From: Bacteroidales bacterium UBA6408
Lineage (GTDB): Bacteria; Bacteroidota; Bacteroidia; Bacteroidales; UBA932
Direction of reading: 5' to 3'
NCBI GenBank assembly: GCA_002439805.1
Contig: DJPQ01000009.1
Location: forward strand, 14,160 to 66,796
DNA: 52,637 nucleotides
Shown: positions 40,025-46,676 of the stretch, one piece after another
How the letters are laid out: every line of letters begins with the position of its first letter
Numbering within the stretch: the stretch's first letter is position 1
Made by a program: the position numbers and the translations under genes
Notes under the pieces: generated by a model
Seen by the model: only the letters and a program-made list of their open reading frames with translations
Told to the model about the DNA's origin: nothing
Databases searched by the model: none

Positions 40025-42835
40025 ATGTTGAAATCTTTGGGGAGCAATAAGTTACAGAACGCCGTACTGGCAGTTATTACACTGCTGGTGCTTTGTTCGT
40101 TTATGCTCCCGTCCCAGCAGGACAACCGACGTTCGAGGAGGAGGCAGAAGAAGGCCGAAACTGAAGCCGCAGCCCCGGTTCTCGACAGCGCACAGAAGGC
40201 GGCCGCAGATTCCCTGAAGGCGGTCCGAGACTCGATTCATATCGCGGATTCCCTGTTCAGGGCCGACTCCATGGCGATGCTGAGCAAGTCCTCGCTTGAG
40301 CGCCCGGCGTTCTCCACGGCGAGGGATTCGATTATCGAAGATTTCAGCGACGGCAGGCAAATGGTATATTACTACGGCGACGTTTCCGTGACCTACGGAG
40401 ACATGAAGCTTACTGCCGACTATATGGAATATGACCTTCAGACCCAGACCCTCTATGCCCGGGGGACGAAGGACACGCTGGGGAACATCACCGGACAGCC
40501 GACGATGAGCCAGGGAGGCAAGTCCTACACGATGGAGGAGCTCCGCTATAACTTCAAGAGCCGCAAGGCGCGCATCACCAACATCGTGACGCAGGAAGCC
40601 GACGGAATCCTGCACGGAAAGAACATCAAGATGATGCCGGACAATTCCATAAACATAACACACGGAAAATACACGGTCTGCGACGCCGAGCACCCTCATT
40701 ACTATCTGAACCTCACGGCGGCGAAGGTCATCACCAAGCCGTCGCAGAAGACGGTCTTCGGTCCGGCATATCCAGTAATCATGGATGTACCTCTCCCGAT
40801 TGGTCTGCCTTTCGGATTCGTCCCCAAACGTCCCGACAGGGCCACCGGCATACTCATTCCCTCGTTCGGAGAGGAAACGGCGCGAGGATTCTACCTCCGC
40901 GACCTCGGTCTCTACTTCGTAATCGGCGACTATTTCGACGTCTCGCTCACTACGAGCATCTACACCCTCGGCTCCTGGAGCGTCGATGTCAATTCCAGGT
41001 ACAAGGTGAACTACAAGTGCACCGGTACGTTCGCTTTCAACTTCTCCAATGACCAGACGGGCGAGAAGGGCGCGGCGGACTTTTTCCAGAGCCGAAACTT
41101 CGGAGTCAAATGGAGCCACTCTCAGGATTCCAAGGCCATTCCTGGAGTCTCGTTCAGCGCATCCGTGAACTTCTCAAGTCCGGCGAACAGCAGGTATAAC
41201 TCCCATTCCGTGACGGAGGCTCTCCAGAATCAGATTTCATCTTCCGTGTCGTTCTCCAAGAACTGGAACGGGAAGTTCAACCTCTCGGTGAACGCCCTGC
41301 ACAGCCAGAACACGCGGGACACGCTCTGCAACTACTCGTTCACGCTTCCGAACGTGACGTTCTCGATGAGCCGAATCTATCCGTTCAAGAAAAAGAACCG
41401 CGTCGGGAAGGAAAAGTTCTATGAAAAATTCTCTATCGGCTACAGCACGACGCTTCAGAACAAGATAAACTTCGAGGCAAAGGAGTTCGGTCAGCCGGGA
41501 TTCGCGGACAAGTTCCAGAACGGGATGACGCACAATTTCCAGATAGGGCTGCCGAACTTCACTGTTTTCAAGTACATAAATGTCACACCGAGCATAAGTT
41601 ACGGAATGAACTGGCATTTCAGGAAGCAGGAGATGCAGTTCATCGAGCCGCAATATGACGCCGAAGGGAATCTCGTGGAAGGGACCGGAGTCGTCCAGAC
41701 GAACCTCGGCAAGCAGTTCGGAACGTTCGGGGCGACGCACACATATTCCGGAGGCCTGTCGATGAGCACGCGCCTCTACGGTATGTTCAATTTCGGGCAG
41801 CACCGTAAGGTTCAGGCAATCAGGCACGTCATCTCTCCGTCCATCTCCATGAACTTCTCCCCCGAAAAGGGTCTTGCGTTCAACGGATGGAGAACGCTCT
41901 CATATACGGATCCGAAGACGAAGGAGACCGTGACAAAGGACTATAACATCTACAATTACAGCGGGGCGCTATATTCCGCTCCGGGCAAGGGAAAGACGGG
42001 AAGCATAAGCCTGAGCGTGGGAAACAACTTTGAGGCGAAGGTGCGCGACCTGCGGGACACGACGGGAACCGGGTCGAAAAAAATAAAGCTGATTGACCAG
42101 CTTAACTTCAACACCGGCTACAATTTTCTCGCGGACTCGCTGAAGATGAACAATGTGGGAGTTTCACTCTCGACCTCAGTGTTCGGAAAGCTCGGCATCA
42201 GCGCGAACTGCAACCTCGACCCCTATGCCGTGGATGGACAGGGACGCAAGTACAACAAGTTCAGCATCGCCGCCGGAGGCCCGCTCCTGAGACTGACGAA
42301 CGCGAGCGCGTCCCTCTCCTACTCCCTCTCCGGCGAAGGGAAAATCAACGGGAACGACGGAACCAAACAGGCCGGAGGCAATCCGGCGGATTATTACACG
42401 AGGATTTACTACCATCCTGTGACGGGAGAATACATCCCGGGAGGATGGCTCTACTACATGAACCCCAATGTCCCGTGGTCGGTGAACTTCAACTATTCGT
42501 TCTCGTACAGCAAGTCATATTCCTACCTCTCTGAGACGAAGCAGCTCATCACGAACCACCGCTTCAACCAGACGCTCGGAATTTCCGGGAACGTGAAGAT
42601 CACCCCGAAACTTTCGATAAATATGCAGACGGGATTCGACGTTATGGCGATGAAGCTCACCACGACTCAGATTTCGGCGACCTACGATCTGCACTGCTTC
42701 AACATTTCGTTCTCCTGGGTGCCTACCGGAAAGTGGCAGTCATGGAGCTTCAGGATTGCGGCGAACGCGGCGGCGCTGGCGGATCTGCTGAAGTATAAGA
42801 AGAGCAGTTCATTCTGGGACAATAACTACAGGTAA
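40025..42835 (+). CDS. lptD-like: Putative LPS-assembly protein LptD (Bacteroidota type)
   Basis: This outer membrane beta-barrel protein is expected to insert lipopolysaccharide or lipooligosaccharide. The 936-residue protein has an N-terminal hydrophobic segment (about 11-29), a basic/low-complexity stretch (RRSRRRQKKAETEAAA), an OstA-like beta-jellyroll (about 105-235: YYYGDVSVTYGDMKLTADYM, EYDLQTQTLYARGTKDTLGN), then IPSFGEETARGFYLRDLGLY and a long series of barrel strands ending TGKWQSWSFRIAANAAALAD. I chose ATG 40025; TTG 40022 is in frame. Divergent promoters separate it from the amidase. A hairpin element begins at its stop codon. Confidence 0.85.
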   Translation: MLKSLGSNKLQNAVLAVITLLVLCSFMLPSQQDNRRSRRRQKKAETEAAAPVLDSAQKAAADSLKAVRDSIHIADSLFRADSMAMLSKSSLERPAFSTARDSIIEDFSDGRQMVYYYGDVSVTYGDMKLTADYMEYDLQTQTLYARGTKDTLGNITGQPTMSQGGKSYTMEELRYNFKSRKARITNIVTQEADGILHGKNIKMMPDNSINITHGKYTVCDAEHPHYYLNLTAAKVITKPSQKTVFGPAYPVIMDVPLPIGLPFGFVPKRPDRATGILIPSFGEETARGFYLRDLGLYFVIGDYFDVSLTTSIYTLGSWSVDVNSRYKVNYKCTGTFAFNFSNDQTGEKGAADFFQSRNFGVKWSHSQDSKAIPGVSFSASVNFSSPANSRYNSHSVTEALQNQISSSVSFSKNWNGKFNLSVNALHSQNTRDTLCNYSFTLPNVTFSMSRIYPFKKKNRVGKEKFYEKFSIGYSTTLQNKINFEAKEFGQPGFADKFQNGMTHNFQIGLPNFTVFKYINVTPSISYGMNWHFRKQEMQFIEPQYDAEGNLVEGTGVVQTNLGKQFGTFGATHTYSGGLSMSTRLYGMFNFGQHRKVQAIRHVISPSISMNFSPEKGLAFNGWRTLSYTDPKTKETVTKDYNIYNYSGALYSAPGKGKTGSISLSVGNNFEAKVRDLRDTTGTGSKKIKLIDQLNFNTGYNFLADSLKMNNVGVSLSTSVFGKLGISANCNLDPYAVDGQGRKYNKFSIAAGGPLLRLTNASASLSYSLSGEGKINGNDGTKQAGGNPADYYTRIYYHPVTGEYIPGGWLYYMNPNVPWSVNFNYSFSYSKSYSYLSETKQLITNHRFNQTLGISGNVKITPKLSINMQTGFDVMAMKLTTTQISATYDLHCFNISFSWVPTGKWQSWSFRIAANAAALADLLKYKKSSSFWDNNYR

Positions 42836-42899
42836 AAGCGTAAAAGCGCAGAAAAGGTGATCTGCCGCGTTGCATCTCATCATTTTCTGCATCTTTTAC
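42833..42899 (+). repeat. Short hairpin element after the lptD-like gene (family member C)
   Basis: The left arm 42840-42861 (GTAAAAGCGCAGAAAA then GGTGAT) is complementary to 42879-42899 (ATCATTTTCTGC then ATCTTTTAC) with a few mismatches. The loop contains TGCCGCGTTGC (42863-42873), matching the TGCnnCGTTGC motif of members A and B; the inner core hairpin is absent. The 8-mer TAAAAGCG is duplicated at the stop codon itself (42833-42848). Confidence 0.7.
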
Positions 42900-42914
42900 C
42901 GCCGCTGTTCAAAC

Positions 42915-42934
42915 AACTTGGATTAACTTGGATT
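42915..42934 (+). repeat. Perfect 10-bp tandem duplication upstream of the rho promoter
   Basis: AACTTGGATT occurs twice without a gap, about 34 bases upstream of the rho -33 element. Confidence 0.8.
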
Positions 42935-42967
42935 AAAGAATCGAAAGGGAAGGGTAAATTTGTGTAT

Positions 42968-42998
42968 TTTGGATATTTGAGAATTATTTGTACCTTTG
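42968..42998 (+). promoter_or_regulatory. Promoter of rho
   Basis: TTTG (42968-42971), a 19-base spacer and TACCTTTG (42991-42998) form a full -33/-7 match. The transcript would start about 60 bases before the rho ATG. Confidence 0.7.
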
Positions 42999-43063
42999 CG
43001 GCGTCAATTCTCTTTGGGGCGGTTCTGTGCCCTGACGGATAATCTGAATTTAATTAGTTTTTT

Positions 43064-45229
43064 ATGCATAAGATTTTTGAATTGAAGGAGATGGACCAGG
43101 AAAAGCTGGTGGAACTCGCTTCTGAACTCAAGATTAAGAATTTCAAGAAAATGGGCAAGGACGACCTCGTCTATGCGATTCTGGATACGGAGGCTGCGGC
43201 GAAGGCGGCGCACGATGCGGAAAAGGAGGCGGAGAAAGAGGCTGCGAGGATAGCCGCGGGGATTCCGGAGAGAACGAGAGGCCGCAGGGGACGTCCGCGC
43301 AAGAATGCCGAGGCTGCGACCGCTGTCAAAGGCGAGGCCGTTTCAGAGGACGTGAAGCCGGCTGCGGAGCCTGCGGGTACGGAAGGCCAGCAGCAAAAGA
43401 CAGGACGGCCAAAGGAAAGAAATAAGCAGGCCAACGACAAACAGCCGAAAGAGCAGAAGAAGGGCAGAAGGCAGAAGCCTGCCGGAGAAAACGGGCCGCA
43501 GGCGGCGGGAGCGGACAAGGAAAACGCGCCGATGCCGAAGCAGGCGGTGGAGAATGCGGAAAACAATGACAATCCGAAAAATGACAGGCAGCAAAAGGGA
43601 CGGCCTGGACGCAAGCCGAAGCAGAACAAGACAGCTGTGCAGGAGTCCGAGGCGGTGAGGCCGGAAGAGATGCCGGTTCAGACGGAAAACACATCCGTGC
43701 AGGATGTGGATAAGACGCAGCCTGTCGCACAAGCGGAAGAAAGGGCGCAGCAGATGCGCGGGCGCAGGAACCGCATCCGCAAAGATGGCCAGAACGGCGA
43801 GCAGAAGCAGGAAACGGAAGCCACGCAGACGGCCGGGACTGAAAATGTGACATCGACGGAGAAGTCGGAGAATCCACAGCCTGCCGAAAATGCTGCGGCG
43901 GAGCCTGTCCAGCCGGTCATCAGGCGCGACCCTGCTCTCGATGCCGAGGTGGAGGCAATCACAAGGAAACTTAAGGAACGCAACAGTCAGAGAAACAATC
44001 CGAGCGCTCAGCACGGCTACCAGAACAACAGCGGACAGGAAGGCTATCCGAACGGCGGCCAGGGCTACAATCAGCAGAGGCCTCAGCAGCCAAAGATAGA
44101 GTTTGAAGGCACAGTAGAGGCCACCGGCGTTCTCGAAACGCTCCCGGAAGGCTATGGATTCCTCCGTTCATCCGACTACAACTACATCAGCTCACCGGAC
44201 GACATCTATGTTTCACAGGGAATCATCAAGCAGTACGCCCTCAAGATGGGCGACACCGTGGTCGGCGACATCCGCCCGCCTCGCGAAAACGACAAGTACT
44301 TCCCTCTCGTGCGCGTGAAGAGCATCAACGGTCGCTCGCCGGAGTCCATCCGCGACCGCATTCCGTTCGATTTCCTCACCCCGCTCTTCCCCGACGAGAA
44401 ATTCAACCTTCTCGGCAACGGTCATGACGACCTCTCCTGCCGCATCGTGGATCTCTTCACCCCTATCGGAAAGGGACAGCGCGGACTCATCGTCGCCCAG
44501 CCAAAGACGGGTAAGACGATGCTGCTCAAGTCAATAGCCAACGCCATCGCGGACAACCACCCGGAGGTCTATATGATTGTCCTGCTCATCGACGAGCGTC
44601 CGGAGGAGGTGACTGACATGGCGCGCACGGTTAAGGCCGAGGTCGTTGCATCGACTTTCGACGAGCCGGCGGAGAAGCACGTGAAGGTGGCGAACATGGT
44701 TCTCGAAAAGGCCAAGTGCATGGTCGAGTGCGGACACGACGTGGTCATCCTGCTCGACTCAATCACCCGTCTGGCCCGCGCCTACAACACAGTTCAGCCG
44801 GCTTCCGGCAAAGTGCTCTCCGGTGGTGTTGATGCGAACGCCCTCCACAAGCCGAAGAGGTTCTTCGGTGCTGCCCGCAACATCGAGAACGGAGGTTCGC
44901 TCACTATCATCGCCACAGCCCTCACTGAGACCGGTTCAAAGATGGACGACGTGATTTTCGAGGAGTTCAAGGGAACCGGCAACATGGAGCTTCAGCTCGA
45001 CCGCAAGCTCGCGAACAAGCGCATCTTCCCTGCCATCGACGTGACGCTCAGCTCGACCCGCCGCGATGACTTGCTCTACGATCCTGCAGTCGCACAGAAA
45101 ATGTGGGTCGTTCGCCGCTTCCTCTCCGACATGAACTCGATTGAGGCCATGGAACTCCTCCAGGAGCGCATGAGGAAGTACCCGACGAATGAGGCGTTCC
45201 TGCAGAACTTGCAGAAGGACAACGAGTAA
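43064..45229 (+). CDS. rho: Transcription termination factor Rho with long disordered insert
   Basis: This hexameric RNA helicase terminates transcription. Residues 1-45 are the Rho_N domain (ELKEMDQEKLVELASELKIK, MGKDDLVYAILD). About 46-340 is a low-complexity K/Q/E/A/N/P-rich region with AT-hook-like words GRRGRPRK and GRPGRKPK. Then come the RNA-binding cold-shock-like domain (EGTVEATGVLETLPEGYGFL) and the ATPase (VAQPKTGKTML with Walker A Lys484, VIVLLIDERPEEVTDMAR, DSITRLARAYN, STRRDDLLYD). Total length is 721 residues against about 420 in E. coli. A comparable disordered region in Bacteroides thetaiotaomicron Rho is reported to drive phase separation. A hairpin element begins at its stop codon. 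Confidence 0.97.
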   Translation: MHKIFELKEMDQEKLVELASELKIKNFKKMGKDDLVYAILDTEAAAKAAHDAEKEAEKEAARIAAGIPERTRGRRGRPRKNAEAATAVKGEAVSEDVKPAAEPAGTEGQQQKTGRPKERNKQANDKQPKEQKKGRRQKPAGENGPQAAGADKENAPMPKQAVENAENNDNPKNDRQQKGRPGRKPKQNKTAVQESEAVRPEEMPVQTENTSVQDVDKTQPVAQAEERAQQMRGRRNRIRKDGQNGEQKQETEATQTAGTENVTSTEKSENPQPAENAAAEPVQPVIRRDPALDAEVEAITRKLKERNSQRNNPSAQHGYQNNSGQEGYPNGGQGYNQQRPQQPKIEFEGTVEATGVLETLPEGYGFLRSSDYNYISSPDDIYVSQGIIKQYALKMGDTVVGDIRPPRENDKYFPLVRVKSINGRSPESIRDRIPFDFLTPLFPDEKFNLLGNGHDDLSCRIVDLFTPIGKGQRGLIVAQPKTGKTMLLKSIANAIADNHPEVYMIVLLIDERPEEVTDMARTVKAEVVASTFDEPAEKHVKVANMVLEKAKCMVECGHDVVILLDSITRLARAYNTVQPASGKVLSGGVDANALHKPKRFFGAARNIENGGSLTIIATALTETGSKMDDVIFEEFKGTGNMELQLDRKLANKRIFPAIDVTLSSTRRDDLLYDPAVAQKMWVVRRFLSDMNSIEAMELLQERMRKYPTNEAFLQNLQKDNE

Positions 45230-45351
45230 AAGCCGCAGGAGCCGGCGGATTGCTTCGTTGCACGGCGACTCCTCAAATCCTCACAACCATAAGGTTGCTG
45301 CGGTTTGAGGCACGCCTGCGCCTTGCACTCCATCCGCCTCTGCGACTTTTA
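45227..45351 (+). repeat. Hairpin element after rho (family member B)
   Basis: The left arm starts at the rho TAA (45227-45250: TAAAAGCCGCAG, GAGCC, GGCGGAT) and pairs with 45332-45351 (ATCCGCC, TCTGCGACTTTTA) apart from a small bulge. Between them are TGCTTCGTTGC, CCTCAAA, the core TCCTCACAACC / ATAA / GGTTGCTGCGG, TTTGAGG and TGCGCCTTGCA. The core words equal those of member A, whereas both arm pairs differ in sequence yet stay complementary. Confidence 0.8.
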
Positions 45352-45382
45352 TCCCAGTGCATTTTCTTAGAAAAATCAGGAG

Positions 45383-45970
45383 ATGACCGGCAGGAATTAT
45401 ATTCAGCGGCTGATTGACGGAGACAATTCCGCCATGGAGGACATTTATCGTTCCTGCCGTGGCGGGTTTCTTTCCTTTGCCCGTTCATCACTGGGGCTGA
45501 ATGATGATGATGCCTCGGATTTGTTTCAGGATGCCGTCATCTGCCTGCTGCAGAACGTGAACAGAGGAAAGCTCACGGAACTTGAAGACAAAAAGGTCAA
45601 GGCATATCTATGCAGCACGGGGAAATATATCCAGGCCAACAGGAGGCGCAAACGAACGATTATGCTCACTCCGCTCGAATGGGAAGAAGGCTTCGCTGAA
45701 TGGCTGGAGACGGAGCATGATTCTGACGCGGAAGCGAGTCCGCAGGAAAAGGAAGAGCGTATGCAGATTCTGTACGATGTCGTCAACGGCATTCCCGCTC
45801 CCTGCTCGACGCTTCTTGATATGCAGTTTTTCCAACGGAAGAAGCAGGCTGAGATTGCAGTTGCCATGGGCTATGAAAGCGCTGACTCGGTCAAGACTAT
45901 GGTGAACCGCTGCAAGGGCAAGGTCAGAACTATCGTAAAACAAAGATACAGGGAGCTGGGCTATGAATAA
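45383..45970 (+). CDS. ECF-type RNA polymerase sigma factor
   Basis: The 195-residue protein has sigma region 2 (IYRSCRGGFLSFARSSLGLN, DDASDLFQDAVICLLQNV, VKAYLCSTGKYIQANRRRKR) and region 4 (GIPAPCSTLLDMQFFQRKKQ, AEIAVAMGYESADSVKTMVN, RCKGKVR), and lacks regions 1 and 3, so it is group 4 (ECF). It should direct RNA polymerase to a small regulon, perhaps including its own operon. The next gene, a membrane protein, overlaps its 3' end by 8 bases and is a candidate anti-sigma factor. I found no TAnnTTTG element in the short spacer upstream, which instead holds hairpin member B, so an ECF-type autoregulated promoter is possible. Confidence 0.9.
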   Translation: MTGRNYIQRLIDGDNSAMEDIYRSCRGGFLSFARSSLGLNDDDASDLFQDAVICLLQNVNRGKLTELEDKKVKAYLCSTGKYIQANRRRKRTIMLTPLEWEEGFAEWLETEHDSDAEASPQEKEERMQILYDVVNGIPAPCSTLLDMQFFQRKKQAEIAVAMGYESADSVKTMVNRCKGKVRTIVKQRYRELGYE

Positions 45971-46676
45971 AATCGACAACGAAGAACTGGACAGGCTCAT
46001 TGAAGAGGCAGTCTTCGAGAACGGCGCCAGAAAGCGGCTTCAGGCGCTGGAAAACGAAATCCGGCGCAAGGAACAAAAGGCCCGGACACTCAGGCGCATA
46101 TTCTGGTGTGCCGGAGGCGCTGTTTCCGCCGCTGCTGCCGTGGCCGCGGTTGTGGTATGGTCCCCAGGAAACCGGTCCGGGAATGTAGAAAAGAACATCT
46201 ATGCACAGACCCCGATGGACACGGCGGAACTGCGCAAGCCGGAAACAACGTCAGTACAGCCTGCGGAAGAGCCGAATCAGACTCAAATTTCTATTGCTGA
46301 TAAGGCAAAAAACATCGGCAAAGATTATCTGGCCTCCCTTGAGGTATATCGTGGTGCCGATGAAATTGAACGGGAGGTTCAGAAGGCAGTGCAGCTTCTG
46401 AAGTCCGGAAATTTTGCCGAAGCCATTGATAGTCTGAAAATTACGAAATATGATATTCACCGTAGAGAATCAGAGATAGACGAGTATGATGCCAATGAAT
46501 TTGCGGAGCTGATGGAGCTGCAAACTCTGGGCGAAGACATTGAGTGGTATCTCGCCCTTGGCTATTTGAGTGCCGGAGATGTAAGAAACGCTGAAACTGA
46601 ACTTAAGGAAATAACCGCGGGCAACAGCCCTTACAGAGATGAAGCACAGAAGATTCTTGGCGAACTCCACATGTAG
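45963..46676 (+). CDS. Single-pass membrane protein with TPR-like domain, candidate anti-sigma factor
   Basis: The 237-residue protein has a charged N-terminal segment (about 1-45: NEELDRLIEEAVFENGARKR), one transmembrane helix (about 46-68: FWCAGGAVSAAAAVAAVVVW), a proline/threonine-rich stalk and a helical C-terminal part (about 115-237). The latter has TPR-like pairs: AVQLLKSGNFAEAIDSLKIT and DIEWYLALGYLSAGDVRNAE followed by TELKEITAGNSPYRDEAQKI. The N-terminus would be cytoplasmic and the repeats periplasmic. No known anti-sigma domain is recognised; the role is inferred from position directly after, and overlapping, the ECF sigma gene, and from topology. The CHAT protease gene overlaps its end by 38 bases. 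Confidence 0.7.
   Translation: MNKIDNEELDRLIEEAVFENGARKRLQALENEIRRKEQKARTLRRIFWCAGGAVSAAAAVAAVVVWSPGNRSGNVEKNIYAQTPMDTAELRKPETTSVQPAEEPNQTQISIADKAKNIGKDYLASLEVYRGADEIEREVQKAVQLLKSGNFAEAIDSLKITKYDIHRRESEIDEYDANEFAELMELQTLGEDIEWYLALGYLSAGDVRNAETELKEITAGNSPYRDEAQKILGELHM

Noticed and set aside
45375..45382. Shine-Dalgarno sequence before the sigma gene
   Set aside because: CAGGAG abuts the ATG almost directly, too close for normal pairing, and Bacteroidota make little use of such sites.
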